Shown here in pieces: positions 16,239 through 23,121 of a DNA stretch of 24,099 nucleotides (positions are counted from its first letter, which is position 1; every line of letters begins with the position of its first letter). Source of the DNA: an uncultured Lachnospiraceae bacterium (GTDB lineage: Bacteria > Bacillota > Clostridia > Lachnospirales > Lachnospiraceae). Position numbers and translations under genes: made by a program. The stretch is from assembly GCA_910585825.1 (NCBI GenBank), contig CAJUEY010000036.1:1-24099 (forward strand), given 5' to 3'. The notes under the pieces were generated by a model. It was not told the DNA's origin and made no database searches. It saw only the letters and a program-made list of their open reading frames with translations.

Positions 16239-16579
16239 AAATAATTTCCGATTGTGCATTGATATCTGTGCGTGTTACAATGGTTTCAACACGAGGGAAG
16301 AATATTATGAAAACACTGGAAACTGTTTATTGACAAAACCATAGAACTTCGGGAAGATTTGCCGGTAAGTTGAATAAAATGCAAAGTTAAGGTTTCTAAA
16401 GGAGGTCAGGCATGACTAAAGAGACAATCATGGAAGGACTGACAAATTTAAAAACTTGATACACTTATGAGCCATAAAGTAACACACAAGAATTTGATAG
16501 ACAGCAGCCCGCTATTCCATTGCTATTCTACAATATGGCTTGAGAAAATAGTAGAATAGGGTGCCAGGGAGGTATCTTT
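16239..16579 (+). other. Gene-poor gap with degraded coding traces
   Basis: No intact gene is visible between the AbiEi-like frame and the response regulator. Short traces such as KLFIDKTIELREDLPV (about 16320-16370) look protein-like but are broken by stops. A 15-codon frame, MTKETIMEGLTNLKT (16412-16459), has a strong AAAGGAGG ribosome site and may be a remnant start or a leader peptide. Confidence 0.4.
16523..16559. promoter_or_regulatory. Inverted repeat before the response-regulator gene
   Basis: CTATTCTAC (16523-16531) faces GTAGAATAG (16551-16559), a perfect 9-bp inverted repeat 21 bp before the start codon. It could be a leader hairpin, attenuator or operator. There is no T run. Confidence 0.45.
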
Positions 16580-17245
16580 ATGAAGAAAATATTTATCGTT
16601 GAAGATGATTTTACCATACAGGCACAGCTAAAGACCCTTTTATCCGGAAACGGATATGAGGTTTTTGCTGTTACAGACTTTTCCCAGACAATCCGGCAGA
16701 TAAAAGCGTTTGTTCCGCATTTAGCTATTTTGGATATAAAGCTGCCAGGAAACAATGGCTTTGAAATATGTTCGGAGATTCGCACTTTTTCTGATATTCC
16801 TATTGTTTTTGTGACAAGCAGCAACACAGATATGGACGAACTGAACAGCATTATGCTGGGTGGCGACGCTTTTATTACAAAGCCCTACAACACTGCAATC
16901 CTGCTTGCCAAAATTGCTGCACTTTTAAAACGGGCATACCCTTCTCCGCAAGCAGAATTTTTTACATGGAACGGGGCAGCTCTGCATCCCGCAAGCAGTG
17001 TAATAGAATACAACGGGCAAAAGGCAGAATTGACAAAAAATGAATTGAAAATCCTATACTATCTTTTTAAGAACGCTGGAAAAATCTGTTCCCGAAATGA
17101 CATTGTGGATTTTCTTTGGGATCATCAAATATATGTTGATGATAACGCCCTAAGTGTCAATGTTGCCCGGATTCGTGATAAACTCAATAAAATCGGACTT
17201 ACTGATTTTGTTAAGACAAAACACAGACAAGGATATACATTATGA
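16580..17245 (+). CDS. BceR-like OmpR-family response regulator
   Basis: The 221-residue protein has a receiver domain with Asp9/Asp10 (VEDD), phospho-acceptor Asp52 (LAILDIKLPG), Thr79 and Lys101 (ITKPYN), then an OmpR-type winged-helix domain ending in VKTKHRQGYTL. It receives phosphate from the kinase encoded next, whose start overlaps its stop by 4 bp. The candidate target is the TTCTTAC/GTAAGAA array before the ATPase gene at 18366. GGGAGG precedes the ATG. The group regulates resistance to peptide antibiotics in Firmicutes. Confidence 0.9.
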   Translation: MKKIFIVEDDFTIQAQLKTLLSGNGYEVFAVTDFSQTIRQIKAFVPHLAILDIKLPGNNGFEICSEIRTFSDIPIVFVTSSNTDMDELNSIMLGGDAFITKPYNTAILLAKIAALLKRAYPSPQAEFFTWNGAALHPASSVIEYNGQKAELTKNELKILYYLFKNAGKICSRNDIVDFLWDHQIYVDDNALSVNVARIRDKLNKIGLTDFVKTKHRQGYTL

Positions 17246-18255
17246 GTGGAAAACTATATCTAAAAAATCTAATACCGGCTATTTTTGTAAACCTTATGGG
17301 TATGCTGGCACTTGCCTTGTTTTTATTTGCAAATGGAAACCAGTTTCAAACTGTTTTGTTTATCTTTACAGTCTGGTTTATTATTTTAACCACTTATCTA
17401 TCGGTTGTTTATTATGTGCGAAAGAGGTATTTGAATCAATTACTGGATATGACAGAACAGTTAGAAGAACGGTATCTAATACCGGAAATTATGACGATAC
17501 CGAGGAAAGCGGACGAGCAGGTTTTTTATCAGATTATGAAGATGGCAGAAAAATCCATGCTTGAAAAAATAGGCGCAATACAGAATGAGCGAAAAGAATA
17601 TAAAGAATACATTGAGCAGTGGATACATGAAATAAAAACACCGATTACAGCAATAAAGCTGCTTTGTGAGAATAACCGTTCCCCCTTTGCCAGAGAGATA
17701 CTGGCAGAGTTAGAGCATATCAATCAATATACGGAACAGACGCTTTATTATGCCAGAAGTGAACATACAGAGAAAGACTATTCTGTCCGTGAGACAAACT
17801 TATGTGATGTTGTGCATAGTGCAGTCGCAGACAATAAATATCTCCTGCGCCAAAGCAACATGACAATTACGATAGATGATATAGAAAACAGGGTTTATAC
17901 GGATGATAAATGGGTTCGGTTCATCTTAAATCAGATTATCGGCAATGCGATAAAATATCGTATCAAACAGCCTGTTTTACACTTTTCTGCGATAAAGACA
18001 AATGACAGGGTTGTTTTGTCTGTCAGCGATAATGGGATAGGTATTCCCAAAAGTGATCTACCCCGTATTTTTGAAAAAGGGTTTACCGGCAGGAACGGGC
18101 GGATTGGAAAAAATTCTACGGGAATGGGTTTGTATCTCTGCAAGCGTCTTTGTGATAAGTTGGGAATAGGGCTTACTGCTCATTCTGAAAACAAAGGAAC
18201 AACGATTGCGCTTTCTTTTCAGATGAATGATTTTGTTATCAGAGTGCAGGGGTGA
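17242..18255 (+). CDS. BceS-like intramembrane-sensing histidine kinase
   Basis: The 337-residue kinase has two membrane helices (near residues 9-32 and 36-59) joined by only a few outer residues, the hallmark of kinases that sense through a partner ABC permease rather than an own sensor domain. The dimerisation box QWIHEIKTPITAIKLL carries phospho-acceptor His129. Asn235 lies in the N box, DNGIGI (263-268) in the G1 box, and GMGLYL in the G2 box. ATG overlaps the regulator stop (ATGA). It most likely signals with the permease at 19123. A GC-rich hairpin at 18243-18268 ends the gene. Confidence 0.92.
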   Translation: MSGKLYLKNLIPAIFVNLMGMLALALFLFANGNQFQTVLFIFTVWFIILTTYLSVVYYVRKRYLNQLLDMTEQLEERYLIPEIMTIPRKADEQVFYQIMKMAEKSMLEKIGAIQNERKEYKEYIEQWIHEIKTPITAIKLLCENNRSPFAREILAELEHINQYTEQTLYYARSEHTEKDYSVRETNLCDVVHSAVADNKYLLRQSNMTITIDDIENRVYTDDKWVRFILNQIIGNAIKYRIKQPVLHFSAIKTNDRVVLSVSDNGIGIPKSDLPRIFEKGFTGRNGRIGKNSTGMGLYLCKRLCDKLGIGLTAHSENKGTTIALSFQMNDFVIRVQG

Positions 18256-18268
18256 TATGCCCTGCACT
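18243..18268 (+). terminator. Hairpin at the end of the two-component genes
   Basis: AGTGCAGGG (18243-18251) pairs perfectly with CCCTGCACT (18260-18268) and spans the kinase stop codon. The T run is six bases away, so it may act as a weak terminator that leaves some read-through into the ABC genes. Confidence 0.55.
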
Positions 18269-18298
18269 TCTTACATTTTTGTAAGAACTTCGTAAGAA
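18268..18298. promoter_or_regulatory. Probable response-regulator binding array before the ABC transporter genes
   Basis: TTCTTACATTTTTGTAAGAA (18268-18287) is a perfect inverted repeat, and a third half-site GTAAGAA follows at 18292-18298. The two same-strand half-sites are 11 bp apart, about one helical turn. This matches how BceR-type regulators bind, but the protein is assigned by proximity. Confidence 0.7.
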
Positions 18299-18328
18299 AA
18301 CTTGATACAAAAAATGAAAAGCACCCTT

Positions 18329-18334
18329 TACAAT
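18329..18334 (+). promoter_or_regulatory. Candidate -10 box of the bceAB-like operon
   Basis: TACAAT lies 32 bp before the ATPase start. No good -35 box occurs 16-18 bp upstream; TTGATA (18303-18308) is 20 bp away. A poor -35 beside an operator array is typical of activator-dependent promoters. Confidence 0.5.
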
Positions 18335-18365
18335 AGAGGCATAAAACAGTAAGGAGGCTTATCAA

Positions 18366-19133
18366 ATGAACACAATTTTGAAACTGGAGCATATCCAGAA
18401 ATACTATGGCAATGGCGGAAATATTACCAAAGCCATTAGGGATATTAGCTTTTCCGTTGAAACCGGGGAATTTCTCGGCATTATGGGGGCATCCGGCTCT
18501 GGAAAAACAACGCTGCTTAACTGTATTTCCACCATTGATACAGTAAGTGCGGGGCACATTTTTTTAGAGGGAACAGATGTGACAGAAATCAAGCCAAAAT
18601 TCCTTGCCCGTTTTCGCAGGGAAAATTTGGGGTTTGTATTTCAAGATTTCAATTTATTAGATACATTGACAATTTCAGAAAACATTGCGCTGGCATTGGC
18701 AATCAATCACACACCTGCCGGGAGTGTAGAACCCCGTATTCTGGAAATAGCCGAGAAGCTGAATATCAGTGATATTCTAAACAAATATCCCTATCAGGTA
18801 TCAGGGGGGCAAAAGCAGCGCTGCGCCTGTGCAAGAGCGATTATCAACAATCCCAGACTCTTATTGGCAGATGAACCCACAGGGGCATTAGACAGCCATT
18901 CATCACAAATGCTGTTGTCTACCATCCAAAGTATCAATGAGCAGCTTAGGGCAACCATTCTTATGGTAACGCATGACGCTTTTACCGCCAGCTATGCAAG
19001 CCGTATCATCTTTTTGAAAGACGGGGAAATCTTTATGGAACTGCGTAAGGGTAATGACAGCAGAAACGCTTTTTTTGATAAAATACTGAATGTCCTTACT
19101 ATCATTGGAGGAGGACAGAGCCATGTATGCTAA
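18366..19133 (+). CDS. BceA-like ABC transporter ATP-binding protein
   Basis: The 255-residue ATPase has Walker A GASGSGKTT (41-49), Q-loop Gln93, signature VSGGQKQR (145-152), Walker B LLLADE (165-170), a D-loop GALD and switch His203 (VTHD). It energises the permease encoded next in a peptide-detoxification transporter. AAGGAGG at 18351-18357 sets the start. The gene overlaps the permease by 11 bp, so the two are translated together. The C-terminal FFDKILNVLTIIGGGQ segment is typical of this group. Confidence 0.92.
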   Translation: MNTILKLEHIQKYYGNGGNITKAIRDISFSVETGEFLGIMGASGSGKTTLLNCISTIDTVSAGHIFLEGTDVTEIKPKFLARFRRENLGFVFQDFNLLDTLTISENIALALAINHTPAGSVEPRILEIAEKLNISDILNKYPYQVSGGQKQRCACARAIINNPRLLLADEPTGALDSHSSQMLLSTIQSINEQLRATILMVTHDAFTASYASRIIFLKDGEIFMELRKGNDSRNAFFDKILNVLTIIGGGQSHVC

Positions 19134-21330
19134 ACTAATTTTCAAAAATGCAAAGCGGTCTGCAAAAGATTATTTGATTTACATTGTCACAATGACAATC
19201 TGCGTTACCCTGTTTTATGCGTTTCTCTCTATTTCCAGCAGCTATTATAACCCGGATATAGGAAGTGAGTATGATTTTACTCTGTTAAGCGATGGAATGA
19301 AAGCGGTAATCTGCATGATAACATTGCTATTGTTATTCTTGATACGGTTTGTCAACCATTATATGCTCCGGCAGAAACAAAAAGAGTTTGCCGTTCAGTC
19401 TATTATGGGAATGGAACAAAAGACCATTGGAAGAATTTTCTTCGCAGAAACACTGATTATGGGAATGATTTCAATTCTGATTGGTATTTTTTTCGGCGTA
19501 TTTTGTTCCCAGTTTATAACGGCAATGCTCCTTACGGCTTATGAAAAGCCCTATGAAATATCATGGACTTTATTCCCGGATACGGTTTTATGGACAGTGG
19601 CATTTTTTGTTTTTAGTTTTTTAGTGGTAGGTATTTTCAATACCCGTACCATCCAGAAAACGAAAATTATTACTATGCTTTCCGCAGAGAAAGAGAACGA
19701 GCCAGAACCGGAAAATAGCCGTTGGATTTCTGTTGCAGTAATATTCTTTGAACTGATTACGGTATGGGCATTTATTACAGGAATACAAAAGGTTTGGTTT
19801 TATTATGACGCCCGCTTTCCGTTTCCGGTACAGCTCATGTATTGGGGAAATATTCTTTTTCCGCTGCTCACTTTGCTTTGGCCTGTATTTTGCCTGATTA
19901 AAAAAAGAAAAAAGAATATGCTTATAACTGGCTTGCTGATATGTTCTGTACTAAATGCTTTTGCAACAGCCAGTGTTGCGCCATTAGCAAAAAAATATTA
20001 TCTGCCTTTAGGTGCTGGAATGCTCAATCAATATCTGCTGTTTCTTTTGACTGATCTGCTTTTCTTTATAGGTGCATTGATTTATCTTGCCGGCAGCTTT
20101 ATTGTCACATGGAAAGAAAAATCACCGGAACACCGATACCATGGGGAAGCACTGTTCTTTTACGGTCAGATTACTTCAAAATTAAATACGACCAGTAAAA
20201 CAATGACATTGATTTGCATAACTCTTGTGCTTGCTATTTTCCTGTTTATTGCTGCGCCTGTTTTGACGGGCTGGGCTTCTGGCTATCTGGGTGCACGTTC
20301 TATGTATGATGTGCAGGTATATTCCATGTACAATCGTGTGTATGAAGAAAAAAATCTGCCACAGGACAATTATGAAATCATTACTGATTTTTTTGCATCG
20401 CATGAAATAGATACGGAGTATGATTGCACTTTTAGTTTGTATCTTCCGAAAAAAGCTGATTTTCACAATCGGATAAAGTATGACTTTCCTGTCGTGGCGA
20501 TTTCTTTAAGTGATTATAATGCAATACGGAAAATGCTGGGATATGAGCAGATTTCTTTAGGAGAAAATGAATTTATAACACAATGGAAAACAATAGCAAC
20601 GGAAGAAGAAAGAAATCGTTTTATTGCAGAACATACCAGCGTTGCAACAGATGGGGGAACGCTGAATATTTCCGAGCAGTCTTATTCCGAGGAAGCAATG
20701 GGACAAACACTTTATAATTCCTATACAGATGTCATTTATGTATTCCCGGATAAAATATGTGAGGAATTGCTGCCGGTTATGAGAAACCGTTATATTACAA
20801 CAACAAAAAACATCACTTACGAAAACGCAAAGGAGCTGGAAAGGCTTTTTGCAGCAGAATACCCGGAGCAGGCAGAAAGCGGTGCCTTGTATGGTGTGCG
20901 TTTCAGCACGCTTCAAACAAATAGCGCAATCGCAAATAACTTTATTCTGCAAACAGGCATGATTTATGGTGCGGTTGTACTGATGGTAATTTGCCTTACA
21001 GTGCTTTCTTTACAGCAGCTTTTAGACGCAGGGCAATATAAATACCGCTTCTCTGTACTCCGAAAATTAGGTGTAGATGAGCAGCATATCAATAAACTTA
21101 TCTTGAAACAGCTGCGTGTATGGTTTGGGCTTCCAATTATCGTAGCAATCATGGTAGCCGCTGTTGTGATTGGTTATTTTATCCAGACCATATCAGCCGA
21201 AGTCTCTGCATATATAGGTTTTACCACATTGATGTTACAGATTGGGGTAACAGTGGGAATTTTGGCAATCTTATTGCTTTGCTATTTTATCAGCACGTGG
21301 GTTATCTTTAGATGTTCTGTTAATTCGTAG
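19123..21330 (+). CDS. BceB-like ABC transporter permease
   Basis: The 735-residue protein begins MYAKLIFKNAKRSAKDYLIY, characteristic of BceB-type permeases. Hydrophobic segments suggest ten membrane helices: one near the N-terminus, then three in the first FtsX-like domain, further pairs to about residue 390, and three at the C-terminus. A large extracytoplasmic domain of about 220 residues (roughly 395-610) lies between the seventh and eighth, as in BceB. That domain is thought to recognise cell-wall-active peptides. The start at 19123 follows GGAGGAGG; an earlier in-frame ATG lies inside the ATPase gene. At 735 residues it is longer than many relatives of about 650. Confidence 0.9.
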   Translation: MYAKLIFKNAKRSAKDYLIYIVTMTICVTLFYAFLSISSSYYNPDIGSEYDFTLLSDGMKAVICMITLLLLFLIRFVNHYMLRQKQKEFAVQSIMGMEQKTIGRIFFAETLIMGMISILIGIFFGVFCSQFITAMLLTAYEKPYEISWTLFPDTVLWTVAFFVFSFLVVGIFNTRTIQKTKIITMLSAEKENEPEPENSRWISVAVIFFELITVWAFITGIQKVWFYYDARFPFPVQLMYWGNILFPLLTLLWPVFCLIKKRKKNMLITGLLICSVLNAFATASVAPLAKKYYLPLGAGMLNQYLLFLLTDLLFFIGALIYLAGSFIVTWKEKSPEHRYHGEALFFYGQITSKLNTTSKTMTLICITLVLAIFLFIAAPVLTGWASGYLGARSMYDVQVYSMYNRVYEEKNLPQDNYEIITDFFASHEIDTEYDCTFSLYLPKKADFHNRIKYDFPVVAISLSDYNAIRKMLGYEQISLGENEFITQWKTIATEEERNRFIAEHTSVATDGGTLNISEQSYSEEAMGQTLYNSYTDVIYVFPDKICEELLPVMRNRYITTTKNITYENAKELERLFAAEYPEQAESGALYGVRFSTLQTNSAIANNFILQTGMIYGAVVLMVICLTVLSLQQLLDAGQYKYRFSVLRKLGVDEQHINKLILKQLRVWFGLPIIVAIMVAAVVIGYFIQTISAEVSAYIGFTTLMLQIGVTVGILAILLLCYFISTWVIFRCSVNS

Positions 21331-21338
21331 TGCAGCTT

Positions 21339-21420
21339 GCAGCAAATACAGTTGAGACAGTCAACGGTCACGGATGAACGGTCTACGCCCGCCGTTGACA
21401 GTCCCGTCTGTCTTTGCTGT
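21339..21420. repeat. 82-bp imperfect inverted repeat after the permease gene
   Basis: The first 29 bp (21339-21367) and the reverse complement of the last 29 bp (21392-21420) agree at 24 positions, with the innermost GTCAACGG/CCGTTGAC perfect. It may be a non-autonomous mobile element, a transcript-ending hairpin or a recombination site. There is no T run directly after it and no obvious target duplication. Confidence 0.5.
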
Positions 21421-21431
21421 CAGGTAATCAG

Positions 21432-21462
21432 GAGGGCGGCAGTAAGCAGTGCTGACGCCCTC
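21432..21462. repeat. GC-rich hairpin
   Basis: GAGGGCG (21432-21438) faces CGCCCTC (21456-21462). It lies between the 82-bp repeat and the IS3 remnant and lacks a T run. Confidence 0.4.
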
Positions 21463-21479
21463 TTACACTACCCAGAAAG

Positions 21480-21684
21480 AAAGAGATCATACAGATTCAC
21501 AATGCATCACGAAACACGTATGGCGGCAGAAAGATAACCCATGAATTAAACCGCAAATCAGGAAAGCCGGTCAACCACAAGCGGGCAGAACGCATCATGC
21601 GTGAAAATGGCATGCGGTCAAAAGCCATAAAAACATAAAGCAACAACGAATTCCAAGTATAACCTTCCGGTGGCGGAAAGCAGT
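21480..21684 (+). mobile_element. IS3-family (IS150-type) transposase OrfB fragment
   Basis: KEIIQIHNASRNTYGGRKITHELN followed by VNHKRAERIMRENGMRSK matches the region just before the DDE core of IS3-family OrfB. A stop at 21636-21638 interrupts it, but one base later the frame resumes KATTNSKYNLPVAES, the next conserved block. The rest of the transposase is absent because sequence of a GntR gene follows directly. It is a frameshifted internal fragment. Confidence 0.82.
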
Positions 21685-21691
21685 ACGAATA

Positions 21692-22039
21692 TTGGTTGCT
21701 TATAATATACTGGAAATTAGACGTGGAAAAGGTACTTATGTTACAGAAAAGGTACTTGAACAACCGCAGGATTTGGAACAGCTCTCTACGGTCAAAGTAA
21801 ATGCAAAAGACCTTTATGAAATGCGGCTGATTTTCGAGCCAGAAGCTGCTTATTTTGCGGCTGTCAGGGGAACAGATGCGGAAATAAAAAGGATACTTGA
21901 TTATGGAAAGCGAATTGAAGATGAAATTAGGAACGGAAAGGATAGAACCAAAGATGAACATTCTTTTCATAAAGCGATTGCACAGGCAACGCATAATGAG
22001 TTTATTATCAATCAAAAATCAATAGGTGGAGGGATATAG
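21692..22039 (+). pseudogene. GntR/FadR-type (FCD) regulator fragment
   Basis: The frame begins inside the winged-helix wing (LEIRRGKGTYVTEK) and continues into an FCD ligand domain (DLYEMRLIFEPEAAYFAA, EHSFHKAIAQATHNEFI). The DNA-recognition helix is lost at the left, where IS3 sequence is attached, and the last half of the FCD domain is lost after FHKAIAQATHNEFI, where the tail turns into NQKSIGGGI. No ribosome site fits the GTG start. It is a remnant bounded by two junctions. Confidence 0.78.
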
Positions 22040-22065
22040 ATAACGAAATCAAGAAAACAGAATAG

Positions 22066-22244
22066 ATATATTGTCCTGTTTGTGGCAGTAAAACCCGTGA
22101 CAGAATCAGAGAAGATACATTTTTGAAAAACTATTCTATTACTGTCCGAAATGTAAACATGAAACATTAATTGAAGCAAAAAATTTCAGCATATCAGTCG
22201 TCACAGAGCCAGACACTTTAGATGCGGAGCCGATGATTTTGTGA
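22066..22244 (+). pseudogene. Cysteine-rich KTR protein remnant (integrative-element marker)
   Basis: The frame after the stop at 22063 reads IYCPVCGSKTRDRIREDTFLKN. A one-base shift near 22130 then restores YCPKCKHETLIEAKNFSISV and VTEPD before a stop at 22242-22244. The two CPxC pairs and KTR segment are typical of the small cysteine-rich KTR protein found in Tn916- and Tn1549-like elements. There is no start codon and a frameshift is present, so it is not functional. Confidence 0.75.
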
Positions 22245-22279
22245 AATAAAATCACAGTTCGTTGGCTCTATTTTATTTC
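22243..22279. terminator. A/T-rich hairpin after the KTR remnant
   Basis: GAAATAAAAT (22243-22252) pairs perfectly with ATTTTATTTC (22270-22279) around a 17-base loop. It may have been the KTR gene terminator. Confidence 0.5.
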
Positions 22280-22294
22280 ATGAGGTTTTAAGGC

Positions 22295-22336
22295 AACCGC
22301 CCACCATATAAAAAAACGGTGTATTGGTGGGCGGTT
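22295..22336. repeat. Hairpin with perfect 12-bp arms
   Basis: AACCGCCCACCA (22295-22306) faces TGGTGGGCGGTT (22325-22336). Its arms share CCGCCCACC with the hairpin at 22428. Confidence 0.6.
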
Positions 22337-22367
22337 ATGCTATGCCCAAAAAAAGGACATAAAAAAT

Positions 22368-22396
22368 CCCTCCAAACTGAAAACCGGTCTGGAGGG
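22368..22396. repeat. Hairpin between the two GCCCACC hairpins
   Basis: CCCTCCA (22368-22374) faces TGGAGGG (22390-22396). Confidence 0.5.
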
Positions 22397-22427
22397 TAAC
22401 GTCTATTTATTTAGGCATGGTAAAGCC

Positions 22428-22461
22428 GCCCACCGAACCTCGTTTTTTTTATTCGGTGGGC
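22428..22461. repeat. Hairpin with 10-bp arms and poly-T loop
   Basis: GCCCACCGAA (22428-22437) faces TTCGGTGGGC (22452-22461), with eight T in the loop. It lies 22 bp after the stop of the - strand permease gene and may end it, although no T run follows in that direction. Confidence 0.55.
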
Positions 22462-22482
22462 AAGTACCACAATGATTTTTTA

Positions 22483-23121
22483 TCAATATCTCTTTCTTCT
22501 TTCGTAAATAAAAACTACTGCAATTACCAGCAAACTTAAACCGAAAAGCCATATCTTTGTGGAATAATTGCCTTTTCCCATTGAGAACAAATAGAAAATA
22601 CTATCCTCTGATACATTCCCCAAAGAATTTAAAAGAAAATATCCGATTGACGCCAAGTAACCTGCAATAACAGAATTGCTGAATATGGCTGCTGCAAATC
22701 CAAAACTCCCCAATGCCATTGCGCTTATCACTGTTCCCGCCACATAAGGCATAAAGGGAAATATACAGTTTTTCCATACCATAATTCCAGAGAACAGGCA
22801 TATCATCAGAATGAGCAGCAGCATTGACATGATGAACCGCAGCAATAAGATTTTCCAATGAGGGATTTTCTTTGTGCAAACTACGTCCTGTATTGCCTTA
22901 GACTGTTCTGGGGCAGGCAGCGGAGCTATGAGAAATATTCCTGTTAGTATTACAGCCTGTTCCAAACATTCCGCAGAACGAACCATATCTAAATTTGCAA
23001 TCCCCCTTAGTAAAGGAATTATCAACAAATAAGCCGCAGCCAAAATTAAGTTATTTTTTACTGCCAAAAGAAAGTTTGTCCTGCATATGCCCAAAACACC
23101 TGTGATAGATATTCGCCGCAT
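22483..23121 (-). CDS. ABC-2-type membrane permease (LanEG-like)
   Basis: The 212-residue protein is almost entirely hydrophobic and has about six membrane helices, ending ERRKRY in the cytoplasm. It lacks any ATPase motif. Its size and pattern (MRRISITGVLGICRTNFLLA then LLIIPLLRGIANLDMVRSAE) resemble ABC-2 subunits associated with bacteriocin immunity or peptide export. AAGGA about 11 bases before the ATG supports the start. Its 5' end overlaps the upstream permease gene by 71 bp, unusually long, so a start further downstream or a frameshift upstream is possible. The cognate ATPase is probably beyond the right edge. Confidence 0.75.
   Translation of the reverse strand: MRRISITGVLGICRTNFLLAVKNNLILAAAYLLIIPLLRGIANLDMVRSAECLEQAVILTGIFLIAPLPAPEQSKAIQDVVCTKKIPHWKILLLRFIMSMLLLILMICLFSGIMVWKNCIFPFMPYVAGTVISAMALGSFGFAAAIFSNSVIAGYLASIGYFLLNSLGNVSEDSIFYLFSMGKGNYSTKIWLFGLSLLVIAVVFIYERRKRY

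Noticed and set aside
20182..20952. Minus-strand frames inside the BceB-like gene
   Set aside because: They are Cys/His/Phe-rich shadows; the + strand encodes a complete recognised permease.
22295..22461. CRISPR array suggested by repeated GCCCACC arms
   Set aside because: There are only two related arms in inverted pairs, no regular spacers and no cas genes.
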